From the NCBI GenBank assembly GCA_964489425.1, contig CAZAYP010000074.1, positions 1 to 25,052 on the forward strand: a DNA stretch of 25,052 bases, read 5' to 3'. A program made the position numbers and the translations under genes. The notes under the pieces are model-generated. The model ran no database searches. It was not told where the DNA came from and saw nothing but the letters and a program-made list of their open reading frames with translations. Shown here one piece after another: positions 8,293-16,929 of the stretch; the first letter of the stretch is position 1; each line of letters begins with the position of its first letter. The stretch is from CAZAYP01 sp964489425 [NCBI: uncultured Verrucomicrobiota bacterium] (GTDB lineage: Bacteria; Verrucomicrobiota; Kiritimatiellia; RZYC01).

Positions 8293-8302
8293 GCCATATT
8301 GT

Positions 8303-8322
8303 CAATATATTGCAATATTATT
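8303..8322. other. AT-rich end of the integrated element next to the attachment core
   Basis: Between the integrase promoter and the tRNA fragment lie two small palindromes, CAATATATTG (8303-8312) and GCAATATTATTGC (8312-8324), the second running two bases into the tRNA fragment. AT-rich palindromes beside an attachment core are typical places for integrase or bending-protein binding. The function is inferred. Confidence 0.4.
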
Positions 8323-8381
8323 GCAGACTGTAAATCTGCCACCTTATGGTTTCGGTGGTTCGAATCCACCCCCCACCACCA
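8323..8381 (+). tRNA. 3' half of tRNA-Tyr(GTA), attachment-site remnant
   Basis: The anticodon arm is intact (GCAGA, loop CTGTAAA with anticodon GTA, TCTGC), followed by the long variable arm ACC-TTAT-GGT of class II tRNA-Tyr, the T arm GGTGG-TTCGAAT-CCACC (8354-8370), the acceptor 3' strand CCCCACC (8371-8377), discriminator A and an encoded CCA ending at 8381. The D arm and the 5' acceptor strand, which should begin GGTGGGG, are absent: upstream is AT-rich element DNA. This is what an integrase that uses the 3' half of a tRNA gene leaves at one end of the element. It is not a functional tRNA gene. The intact tRNA should be at the other end, left of the window. Confidence 0.9.
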
Positions 8382-8602
8382 ACTTCCACAACCCCCTTAA
8401 TATCAAAGAAATATGCCTTTTTAAGATTGTTCGCCAACCCAAACCCCTAACGCATACCCCTAACGTTTCTGCCCGTGTTCGCCCGTGTTGTCGGTGTTGT
8501 CGGCGTCTAAAAAACCGCCCCTGCCGCAAGCCTCGCCCCCCTCCCCCAATTCTCCCGGCACCTGGAAATATTTTCAATACTGAACCATGGTTTACATACG
8601 CA
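8382..8602. other. Non-coding spacer after the attachment site
   Basis: No gene is visible. The stretch contains some simple direct repeats (CCCGTGTTCG / CCCGTGTTGTCGGTGTTGTCGGCG, about 8471-8505) and an AT-rich start. It joins the attachment site to decayed phage sequence. Confidence 0.5.
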
Positions 8603-8979
8603 TTAACGCGGTGTGTGTAGACAATCCCCCTGACGTATCAAATCGGGCGGGGGTGAGCCAGCGAACGGTCCGCGTTTCTCTTCTTCGGTCCCGTGCTGGC
8701 GGACAACCTTGGCGTCCTGGATATAGCGACCGGACACGCCAGCGGTTTTGGCGACGATGTCGCGGGCTTGGCCTTTGGAACTTTCAGGCAATTTTGCCTT
8801 AATGTCCGAGCGATGCCCCTGCCGTTCCTTCGCCTGCTTCTCTGCGTAGTTAAGGATACCAGCAACGGTCATGGCGAGTTGGCTGGCGGTAAGGTGGCGG
8901 CGGTGGAGATTAAGCGCGGTCACCACGTCTTCGGGGCTGGCGTGGAACAGCGTGGTGGCGGGGCATTCGATTGCCCGAT
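8603..8979 (-). pseudogene. ParB-like nuclease/partition protein fragment
   Basis: On the minus strand an open frame from about 8979 reads a typical ParB/RepB segment: LFHASPEDVVTALNLHRRHLTASQLAMTVAGI, a charged region AEKQAKERQGH, then a helix-turn-helix with ARDIVAKTAGVSGRYIQDAKVV. The phrase NLHRRHLT followed by a helix and an HTH is a signature of phage and plasmid ParB-like proteins. The catalytic N-terminal domain (with its GERR-type motif) is missing, a stop codon precedes the frame, and the sequence after DAKVV no longer looks like the family. I read it as a remnant. It abuts a terminase fragment on the opposite strand. Confidence 0.7.
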
Positions 8980-9580
8980 TCAGTCAACCGGCAACCCGGA
9001 CAACATCCGCGGGTACGGGTTTCAGGGCATCGTGGTGGATGAGGCCGCCAGCATCACCAGAATTGGATCAACCACGAAGCGCACGAAGGTCACGAAGGGG
9101 AGAACCGAAATGGGACAGCGGCCGATTCTCCTTCTGCAACTTTATCCTTCATCCTTTATACTTTATCCTTCTCCTCGTTCCCCTCCAACTCGTCGCCATA
9201 CTTCCCCCAAGCCGAATGGGAGGATGCCCGGCGCACCGTTCCGGCGGACGTGTTCCGGCAGGAATACGAGGCCGAGTTCCTGGAAGACTCAGCCGGCGTT
9301 TTCCACAACCTCGACCGCTGCATCCTGCCGCCGGGTCACGGTCTCCGGCCTTCAGCCTACCCGCCCGTGATCGGTTGCGACATCGCCAAACACACCGACT
9401 TCACGGTGCTGATTGCCATGGACCGCCACACCGGCATGTGCCTGGACATGGACCGGTTCAACCACCTCGACTGGCCGGTGCAGAAAGACCGCATCCTGTC
9501 GTTCTGCCGAAAGCACCGCGGCCGGCTGGTACTGGACGCCACCGGCGCCGGCGACCCCATCTACAACGACCCGTCCAAGT
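8980..9580 (+). pseudogene. Phage terminase large subunit, broken
   Basis: Two pieces of one terminase are visible. The first (about 8980-9060) reads STGNPDNIRGYGFQGIVVDEAAS, the Walker B region of the packaging ATPase (VVDEAA). The second, in another frame (about 9192-9580), reads SPYFPQAEWEDARRTVPADVFRQEYEAEFLEDSAGVF and then the RNase H-like nuclease domain GCDIAKHTDFTVLIAMDRHTG, ending VLDATGAGDPIYND. Between them about 130 bp of repeat-like DNA replaces the expected linker, and the N-terminal ATPase and the C-terminal end are absent. It is a dead gene of a former prophage. The 3' break coincides with the end of the giant secreted-protein gene coming from the other strand. Confidence 0.8.
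9072..9100. repeat. CCACGAAG-type dispersed repeat interrupting terminase
   Basis: The sequence CCACGAAGCGCACGAAGGTCACGAAG is three copies of a CACGAAG unit with a 9-bp period. The same pattern (CCACGAAGTTCACGAAG) occurs at 17820-17836 in the peptide operon. A pyrimidine-rich stretch with TTTATCCTTC-like direct repeats (9142-9174) follows. Together they replace terminase coding sequence, so they mark an insertion or deletion event. Confidence 0.65.
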
Positions 9581-9591
9581 TGCACATGGGA

Positions 9592-12500
9592 TCAGGGGGC
9601 TTCGTCCAGCAGCAGATACCACGCCGCGACCGGGAGCGGGCCGTGCGGCGTCAGGAACTCGATCCGAGCGCTGTATCCCGTGCCCTGCACGTTGACCGCA
9701 TAGGCGTGGAGATAGATAGTGGTCAGGTATGGCATGCCCGTGGCCGTCAACGCATAAGGCCCAGCGCCAAACAGGCCGGTTTCCATGATCCGCGTCTTGT
9801 CAGCAGCCGCTGGGAACAGGGCGTTGGTGCTCCAGTAAAACCCGCGCTCGGTCACAGTCGCCCCGTTGGTGGTCGTGATGCTGCCCTCCAGGATGGCAGC
9901 TTCGGCTGATACGTTTGTGCAAATCGGCAACCCCAGCGCAGGCACGGTCGGCAATACCTCCACCAGGTTGGTCACACGCGGTGCCGCCGTATAATTGACG
10001 TTGCCCGTTTGGCCGGCCACCACCACAACCCACCCCACCTCCGTAAACGCCAAGTTGGTCCCGCCCGTCAGCATCCCCGGCCCGCCCGCCACCAAGAAAC
10101 TCACCGGCAACCCCGAACTAGCTGTGGCCGCCAGCGTGACGGTGCTCGTCGTCGTCTGCGCCGGAATCGCCGGGAACGTGATTGCCTGGCTGGCCTGTGC
10201 CACCACCAGCGTGCCCGTGCTACCCCCCTGATAAATGGGGCTTGCTACCGTGCCCACCACCGCGTAACTACCCGCATTGACCGGCGCGGTTCCAGACCCG
10301 TCATAAGTGATATTCACAGTCAAACCCGCCGGCGTTGTCGTAGCCGACACCGCCCGCGCCGTGCCATCATAAGGCTGGTTCAGGCCGACCAACGTCACGC
10401 CAGCCAGGGCCTTGCTGACATTTAAGGAGTTGGTAACTGCTGCAAGGTTCCAGTTTGTATCCCCAGCTTGAGTAGCGAGGATGGATACGGCCCCCACGCT
10501 GGCAAAAGAGAGGTTGGTTCCATCGGTGATAACCGCCGGACCCGACCCAACGCTGAACCCAACCGGCATGCCGCTCGACGCCGCGGCTGCCAATCCCACC
10601 TTGTTGGTGATGAACTGGTCGCCAATGGCAGGGAAATTGACCGCCTGGTCCGCTTTTGCCACAATCAGGGCGCCCGTGGCGCTGCCTTGGTAGATGGCGT
10701 CGTCAACGGCAGCGTTGATCGCATACCCGCCGGCACTGACCGGAGCATTGGTAGCACCGTTGTAGGTTACCCGAAGCGGCAACCCGGTTGGCGTCGTAAC
10801 CACCGTGACCGGCCGCGGTTGGCCATTATAGGTCTGGTTCAGACCCCACAGGAATACAAACGCATTAACCTTGGTCACGTCGAACGACTGCATCGCCGAC
10901 GCCGGATTCCAATCCGCGTTGCCCACTTGGAGCGCCGCTACAGCAACCACGCCTGTGCCGGTGAAAGTCAGGTTGGTGCTAGCCGAGAGCACGGCTGGCC
11001 CGCTCACCAGCATGAAGCCCACCGGCAGGCCGGAGTTGGCGCTTGCAGTCAAGACCACGCGGTTGGTTATACGTTGCGTGGGTATAGCCTGGAAGTTGAT
11101 GACCTGGTCGCCCGCGACCACCGTCAGGATCCCGCTCCCAACACCACAGTACAGGGCGTCCACGACCGTCCCGGTTACAGCGTAACTGCCAGCATGCACC
11201 GGTACGTTAGTCACACCATTATAGGTGATTACAACCGCCAACCCGGCTGGGTCTGTAGCCGCCGTGACTCGGCGCGGCGTTCCATCAACCGCCTGATTCA
11301 ACCCGCTCAAGCTGACTCCAGCTTGCGCCTTCGTCACCGTTAAGCTGTTAGTTTTGGACGCCGCCACGCTCCAATTGCCGTCGCCGGCTTGCACCGCAAC
11401 GATGGATACCACGCCATCGCCATTGAACGAGAGGTTGGTGCCGCCGGTTATTATCCCTGGACCAGACCCAACCGCGAAGCTAACTGCCAACCCGCTCGAT
11501 GCGGTCGCCCGCAGCCCGACTTTGTTAGTCACCATCTGGTCGTCTAGGGCCGGGAATATGATACTTTGGGCCGCCTTGGCAACCACCAGGGTATCGGTCG
11601 CGCCGCCCTGGTACATGGTTTCGTTAACGATACCCACCACTGTGTAACTGCCCGCATTCACCGGGGCCGTGCCAGAGCCGTCATACGTGATGTTCACCGT
11701 CAATCCCGCTGGCACCGTGATGGCTGTCACGATCTTCGCCGAACCATTGTAGGTCTGGGCCAGGTTATTGAGCGCCACTCCAGCAGTGACTTTGGACACA
11801 TTGAATGTGTTGGTTACAACGGCCGCATTCCAGTTCGTGTCGCCGGATTGAGTGGCCAAAATTGAAACCGAACCAGCGCCGTTAAACGCCAGGTTGGTCC
11901 CGCCTGTAATGGTGGCCGGCCCAGTTCCCACATCAAAGGTTACGCCCATTCCGCTGGCCGCTGTGGCCGCCAGGCCCACCTTGTTGGTCGTCAGTTGGTT
12001 GCCAATCGCCGGGAAGTTTACGAGTTGGCCGGCCTTGGCAACAACCAATGCACCCGTGATTCCGCCCTGGTACGTGGCATCGGCTATAATGCTCACCACC
12101 GTGTAGCTGCCCGCGTTCACAGGAGCTGTCCCAGACCCATCATAGGTGATAGCTACGCTCAAGCCAGCAGGCACCGTCGTCGCCGTCACCGTTCTGGCCG
12201 TGCCGTCATAAGTCTGGCTCAAGCCACTCAGCGTCAGGCCAGCCCACGCCTTGGCCACATTGAACTGATTGGTCACATCCGGGGCTGCGTCCCAATTCGC
12301 ATCACCACCCTGGCTCGCCTTGACCAACACCATACCGGCGCCCGAGAAAGTCAGGTTGGTGCCATCGGCGAGTGAAGCCGGCCCGGACAGGACGGCGAAG
12401 TTCACGGCCAAACCACTCGACGCTGTGGATGCCAGTCCCAGCTTGTTGGTCACGGTCTGGGCGCCAATGAGCGGGAACAAGATGGACTGCGCCCCCTTCT

Positions 12501-15500
12501 GGACAGTCAAGGCGCCGGTTGCTCCGCCTTGGTACATGGTGTGGTTGACCACGCCGGTAACAGAATACCCCCCGACATTGACCGGCGCTGTCGCAGATCC
12601 ATCATAGGTGATGTCGACGGGCAAGCCGGTCGGCACCGTCGTGGCTGTGACCGTGCGCGCAGTTCCATTGTAACTCTGGCTCAACCCGTTCAAAACAACA
12701 CCGGCAATGGCCTTGGTCACCGTGATGGCATTGGTCTTGGCCGCGGCGGCATTCCAGTTGCCAGCGCCCGCTTGAGTCGCCCGGACCGCGACTTGGCCGG
12801 CGCCGGAAAACGTCAGGTTGGTTCCGCCGGACAGTGACGCAGGCCCCGACAACACGGCAAACGATACCGCCAGCCCGCTTGATGCCGTAGCACTCAATCC
12901 GATCCTGTTGGTCGTGAATTGTCCGCCGATCGCCGGGAAGTTGATGCTCTGGTCCGCCCTGGCCACGATAAGAAGCCCTGTGGTTGCGCCTTGGTAGGTG
13001 GTGTCGTTTATCACTCCAACCACCGTGTAACTGCCCGCGTTGACCGGCGCAACACCGGAACCGTTATACGTGATGGCAACATACAGGCTTTCCGGGTCTG
13101 TCGTGGCAATCACGGTTCGCGCCGTGCCGTCGTAAACCTGGCTCAACCCATCCAACGTCACTTGCGCTTGGGCCTTGGCCACCGCAAACCGATTGGTCAC
13201 ATTCGGCGCCGCATGCCAGTTTTCATCCCCAGCCTGGGAAACCACGAGCGTAACCATGCCCGTGCCGCTGAACGTCAGGTTGGTTTCATCAGCCAGCGTC
13301 GCCGGCCCGGATTGCACGGTAAATGCCGCTGGCAATCCGCTGGACGCCGTGGCGTACAGCCCAATGCAATTCGTGACGAATTGATCCCCCGGCGCATCAA
13401 ACGTGATGGTTTGAGTGGTTTTATAGCGCGCGACGAACTTTGACATGTAGATGTTGGGTATACCTGCGCCAGATAGGAAGGTGTCCCGATCATAGGGGAA
13501 ATTAGTGGAATAGGTGTCGCCCGCAATATACACATTTCCGCCACTAGCCGGCGTGACGGCATAGACGAACTCATTGGATCCTCCCCCCAAATAGGTTGCA
13601 TAATCCAAGATTCCTAATCCAGTGGAAAATCGGGCTACAAACGAGTCACAATAACCGGCCGAGTTGGTTATCGCCCGCCCGCCGTTCGCAAGGTTCTGCG
13701 AATAGGTATCGCCCGCAATCAGCACATCAGCTCCATCCAGACCCAGGGAGTAGGCGCCATCATAATCACCGCCGCCGTAAAACGTGCCTGCCACCAGGTC
13801 GGTGAGATTGCTGCTGTAACCATGAATATAGGCGTCATACAGGCCATTATGCGTTGTATCATAAGCGCCGGCTGTGGTGGGAAAAAACGGGGAGAAGGTT
13901 TCGCCAGCCACCCATACCGTACCATTGGATGCGACCTTCAAGCCATAGACCAAGTCCTGGCTCTCATAACCGAGCAAAGTTGAGGCCCGTAACATCGTCA
14001 AACCCGCATCGAGGCTGGAAATGAATCCATCCCATGGCATTCCAGGCGTTGGATCATATGCGTTGGGAGTAACCGGGAAGGTCGCCGACGCCGTCTGTCC
14101 TCCGAGATAAATCTGTCCCGATGCATCTACATCCAAGGCATAAGCCAGGTCATTGCTGGTCCCACCAATATAGGTGGCGGCAACCAGATTGCTCAGATTG
14201 ACGTCGAGTATCGCGACTACGGCATCGCCGGCGCCATTGTAAGAAATGTCATAAGCCCCAGCGCTTGTTGGGAAGTCGGCGGACATCGTCTGTCCGGCTA
14301 TGATAATGCCGTTGTTCATCCCAGCCATGGCGAATACCGCGTCATAACCGACGCCGCCCAGATATGTGCATTTCTGCAGCGTTGTTAAATCGCCGGTTAA
14401 TTTTGCCACAAACATATCGCGCAGTGTGCCGTTTTTGCAACAACGATACGCTCCTGGCATGATGGGAAAATTGGTTGATTGCGTGTCGCCTGCCACGTAG
14501 ACATTACCGGCAGCATCAACATACAGTGCATGTGCCTCATCAAGATCACTTCCACCTAGCAATGTGCATGCGGAAATGGTAAGGTTGCTTGTATATTTTG
14601 CAATGAATGCATCTGATTTGCCCGTTACGTTGAGGGCGGTTTGATGGGCGCCGCTCGTTACTGGAAAGTTAGACGATGTTGTTGTTCCAGCAATATATAT
14701 GTTTCCTAAACTATCTCGCGTCGCCGTATAAATCAGGTCAGCACCGCTACCGCCTAATAGCGTCTCGTCGAAATATCCAGATTGCCATATATTGTGTTTG
14801 ACGCTGTTAATGGTAATGAATCCGGTCCTTCCTAGCATATTCGTGTTGGGTGATACGATATAAAATATCTGCCCCTCCCCCGTCCCATTGGTTGTTCCGG
14901 CGAGTTGTATCCAGCCATCATTCGCATGCGCGTGCCAATCTTCATCAGGCGAGGCATATATAATAGTTGTTCCGCTTCCCCCAGTCGCTGTGAAAAAACT
15001 ATTAGAAGGCGAGATCCCTACTGTTTTAGAGCGAACCAGGCGAAGACCACCATTATGACCGATGCCAACCGGAGTGTAGCCGTAGCGCTGTGCAGTTCGA
15101 CACCAATATCCGTCGTACAGATAACAACCCCCTCGGATTATACGTTGAGTACCATTCGATGGCCCTCTGGGGTCGTTTGTCGCTGAAGATTCATAGCTTG
15201 AGCTTGAATACCAGTCCCAACACCAGTTCCAAACATTCCCCGCCATGTCATACAAACCATATCCGTTTGGAGGAAAACTTCCTACAGGACTAGTATGGGG
15301 CATGACGCCATTTGAATAAGCTGGATGGTATCCCGTCGTTCCGAACAAGTAGCCTTCAGTGCCATAATTATTGAAATTAGCTTTTGCGTGACTTATTCGA
15401 TTGGTGAAGTCGGTCCATGGAAAACGTGCTCCCGCCACTCCACCTCGAGAAGCTTTCTCATATTCCGCTTCCGTCGGCAGGCGATAGCCATCGGCCAACC

Positions 15501-16926
15501 AGTTAACGCAATCAGTGCCGATATTGGTTTGCCCTGTTCTGTAAGGTGTAATCTGGCCAGCAGCGGCGTAATAGCAAGGCACCAACCCTTCCTTCTCGCT
15601 CCTGGCGTTGCACCATTTGACAGAGTCATGCCATGATATGTTGTATACCGGATGGTTTGCGGTCTTGCCATCGCCAAGATTATCAAATGCATACCCATTA
15701 TTTATTGCCCAGACATACACGTCATCCCAGAGGGCTTTAGTGACTTCGTATTTTCCAATATAATAAGCACTGAGATTCACCGTATGCTGCGGCAATTCAT
15801 CCGTACTGCCTTCGCTGGCCGGGAACACGTTGGTCGCGTTGCCCATGACAAACTCGCCGGCCGGGATGAGGACCATCTCGTCTGGAGGAACAGAACGGGC
15901 AAGGCGAAAGCCGACAGAGACATACGTTGATGTCGGGAAGAGGTCTGTGCTGGGAGTGTAACGCCACGCCACCCGGCAGCGGTTCGCAGCGTCGCCCCAG
16001 CCGCCCCCCCTAAGTAGCCGGTAGGAGCCGGACATTGGGCCGCGGGGATCGGTCCCCGTTGTTGCGCTATAATAATTGCCATCATACCAATCCCAACACC
16101 ACTCAAGAACATTCCCCGCCATGTCGTACAAGTTAAAATTATTGGCCCCAAATGTCCCCCCCTGGCTAGTGTAAGGTTTGCCCCCATTGGTGCAAGCCGG
16201 GTTAAATCCGGTCGTATCAAAAGCATAACTCTCACCGCCAGTATGTCTGAAGTTCGCCTTGGCATGGCTGATCCGGTTCGTAAAATCCGTCCAGGGGAAC
16301 CGGGTATCCGCGATGCCACCGTGCGCGGCTTTCTCCCACTCCGCTTCGGTCGGCAACCGATAGCCGTTGGCTATCCAGTTAACGCAATCGCTGCCGATAT
16401 TGGTCTGGCCGGTTCGATATGGCGTGTTTTGGATCGGGCTGGTGTAATAAGCCGGCGCCAAACCTTCTTTTTCGCTTTTCGCGTTGCACCATTTCACACA
16501 GTCGTACCATGATATGGTTTGTACCGGGTGGCTTGTGGCTTTTCCAGTACCAGCGTTATCGAATGAATACCCGTGCGAGGTTGCCCAAACATAAACCTCA
16601 TCCCAAAGTGCCTTGGTGACTTCATATTTGCCCATGTAGAACGCGCTCACGTAGACCGTATGCTGCGGCAATTCGTCGGTATGACCTTCAGCCGCCGGGA
16701 ATACATTGGTAGCGTTGCCCATGACAAACTCCCCCGCAGGGATGAGGACCATCTCGTCCCCCATAGCCATCTGGCCGGCTATGGTTAAAGCTTGCGTAGA
16801 GATCTCCGCAAACGACATGGCGCTAGAGTTTTCATCGCTGGATAACAGTGATATGGCTTCGGACCCAATAATGTTCCCAAGGCCAACAAACATGGCCGCC
16901 AATAAAACGAAGTTGCTCTTATTCAT
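9592..16926 (-). CDS. Giant secreted SUMF1-BACON-SBBP-MBG multidomain protein
   Basis: This 2444-aa protein starts with a signal peptide (MNKSNFVLLAAMFVGLGNIIGSEA). Two SUMF1/FGE-like domains follow (about 58-345 and 349-634; both with PAGEFVMGN, YRLPTEAE, LYDMAGNV and GFRLAR or GLRLVR). Neither shows the catalytic Cys pair of true formylglycine-generating enzymes in the usual RGGS-x-C position, so a structural or binding role is more likely. Then come a BACON-like domain (about 638-716), seven SBBP blades (about 719-1168; GNxYxAGxTxSxNFP) and eight MBG-type repeats of about 153 residues (1171-2322; QxINFPAIG, GxSQTYDGTAR, VNAGSYTV), ending in an FN3-like domain. It begins 3 nt after the glycosyltransferase with GAGG as Shine-Dalgarno sequence, so it is the last gene of the operon. 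No C-terminal anchor is present; the end abuts a terminase fragment, so it may be truncated. An extracellular adhesive or scaffold role is inferred. Confidence 0.9.
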   Translation of the reverse strand: MNKSNFVLLAAMFVGLGNIIGSEAISLLSSDENSSAMSFAEISTQALTIAGQMAMGDEMVLIPAGEFVMGNATNVFPAAEGHTDELPQHTVYVSAFYMGKYEVTKALWDEVYVWATSHGYSFDNAGTGKATSHPVQTISWYDCVKWCNAKSEKEGLAPAYYTSPIQNTPYRTGQTNIGSDCVNWIANGYRLPTEAEWEKAAHGGIADTRFPWTDFTNRISHAKANFRHTGGESYAFDTTGFNPACTNGGKPYTSQGGTFGANNFNLYDMAGNVLEWCWDWYDGNYYSATTGTDPRGPMSGSYRLLRGGGWGDAANRCRVAWRYTPSTDLFPTSTYVSVGFRLARSVPPDEMVLIPAGEFVMGNATNVFPASEGSTDELPQHTVNLSAYYIGKYEVTKALWDDVYVWAINNGYAFDNLGDGKTANHPVYNISWHDSVKWCNARSEKEGLVPCYYAAAGQITPYRTGQTNIGTDCVNWLADGYRLPTEAEYEKASRGGVAGARFPWTDFTNRISHAKANFNNYGTEGYLFGTTGYHPAYSNGVMPHTSPVGSFPPNGYGLYDMAGNVWNWCWDWYSSSSYESSATNDPRGPSNGTQRIIRGGCYLYDGYWCRTAQRYGYTPVGIGHNGGLRLVRSKTVGISPSNSFFTATGGSGTTIIYASPDEDWHAHANDGWIQLAGTTNGTGEGQIFYIVSPNTNMLGRTGFITINSVKHNIWQSGYFDETLLGGSGADLIYTATRDSLGNIYIAGTTTSSNFPVTSGAHQTALNVTGKSDAFIAKYTSNLTISACTLLGGSDLDEAHALYVDAAGNVYVAGDTQSTNFPIMPGAYRCCKNGTLRDMFVAKLTGDLTTLQKCTYLGGVGYDAVFAMAGMNNGIIIAGQTMSADFPTSAGAYDISYNGAGDAVVAILDVNLSNLVAATYIGGTSNDLAYALDVDASGQIYLGGQTASATFPVTPNAYDPTPGMPWDGFISSLDAGLTMLRASTLLGYESQDLVYGLKVASNGTVWVAGETFSPFFPTTAGAYDTTHNGLYDAYIHGYSSNLTDLVAGTFYGGGDYDGAYSLGLDGADVLIAGDTYSQNLANGGRAITNSAGYCDSFVARFSTGLGILDYATYLGGGSNEFVYAVTPASGGNVYIAGDTYSTNFPYDRDTFLSGAGIPNIYMSKFVARYKTTQTITFDAPGDQFVTNCIGLYATASSGLPAAFTVQSGPATLADETNLTFSGTGMVTLVVSQAGDENWHAAPNVTNRFAVAKAQAQVTLDGLSQVYDGTARTVIATTDPESLYVAITYNGSGVAPVNAGSYTVVGVINDTTYQGATTGLLIVARADQSINFPAIGGQFTTNRIGLSATASSGLAVSFAVLSGPASLSGGTNLTFSGAGQVAVRATQAGAGNWNAAAAKTNAITVTKAIAGVVLNGLSQSYNGTARTVTATTVPTGLPVDITYDGSATAPVNVGGYSVTGVVNHTMYQGGATGALTVQKGAQSILFPLIGAQTVTNKLGLASTASSGLAVNFAVLSGPASLADGTNLTFSGAGMVLVKASQGGDANWDAAPDVTNQFNVAKAWAGLTLSGLSQTYDGTARTVTATTVPAGLSVAITYDGSGTAPVNAGSYTVVSIIADATYQGGITGALVVAKAGQLVNFPAIGNQLTTNKVGLAATAASGMGVTFDVGTGPATITGGTNLAFNGAGSVSILATQSGDTNWNAAVVTNTFNVSKVTAGVALNNLAQTYNGSAKIVTAITVPAGLTVNITYDGSGTAPVNAGSYTVVGIVNETMYQGGATDTLVVAKAAQSIIFPALDDQMVTNKVGLRATASSGLAVSFAVGSGPGIITGGTNLSFNGDGVVSIVAVQAGDGNWSVAASKTNSLTVTKAQAGVSLSGLNQAVDGTPRRVTAATDPAGLAVVITYNGVTNVPVHAGSYAVTGTVVDALYCGVGSGILTVVAGDQVINFQAIPTQRITNRVVLTASANSGLPVGFMLVSGPAVLSASTNLTFTGTGVVAVAALQVGNADWNPASAMQSFDVTKVNAFVFLWGLNQTYNGQPRPVTVVTTPTGLPLRVTYNGATNAPVSAGGYAINAAVDDAIYQGSATGALIVAKADQAVNFPAIGDQFITNKVGLAAAASSGMPVGFSVGSGPAVITDGTNLSFASVGAVSILATQAGDTNWNLAAVTNSLNVSKALAGVTLVGLNQPYDGTARAVSATTTPAGLTVNITYDGSGTAPVNAGSYAVVGTVASPIYQGGSTGTLVVAQASQAITFPAIPAQTTTSTVTLAATASSGLPVSFLVAGGPGMLTGGTNLAFTEVGWVVVVAGQTGNVNYTAAPRVTNLVEVLPTVPALGLPICTNVSAEAAILEGSITTTNGATVTERGFYWSTNALFPAAADKTRIMETGLFGAGPYALTATGMPYLTTIYLHAYAVNVQGTGYSARIEFLTPHGPLPVAAWYLLLDEAP
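9961..13416 (-). repeat. Eight tandem MBG-encoding repeats, about 461 bp each
   Basis: The phrase encoding TNLTFSGAG (CAGGTTGGT and variants on the plus strand) recurs near 10051, 10511, 10970, 11430, 11891, 12351, 12816 and 13278, a regular spacing of about 461 bp. The last copy (plus-strand left end) is incomplete. Copies differ by many substitutions, yet spacing is constant, so unit length is under constraint. Confidence 0.85.
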
Positions 16927-16929
16927 GGG

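Noticed and set aside
8323-8381. Functional tRNA-Tyr gene
   Set aside because: The D arm and 5' acceptor strand are missing; upstream sequence is AT-rich and cannot pair with CCCCACC.
9250-9909. Single intact plus-strand gene running through the terminase fragment into the giant gene
   Set aside because: Terminase similarity ends near 9575; beyond that the frame is antisense to the giant protein's conserved FN3-like end.
15000-16760. True formylglycine-generating enzyme activity of the giant protein
   Set aside because: The Cys pair of the FGE active site is not in the expected positions, and the protein is secreted and fused to binding-type repeats.
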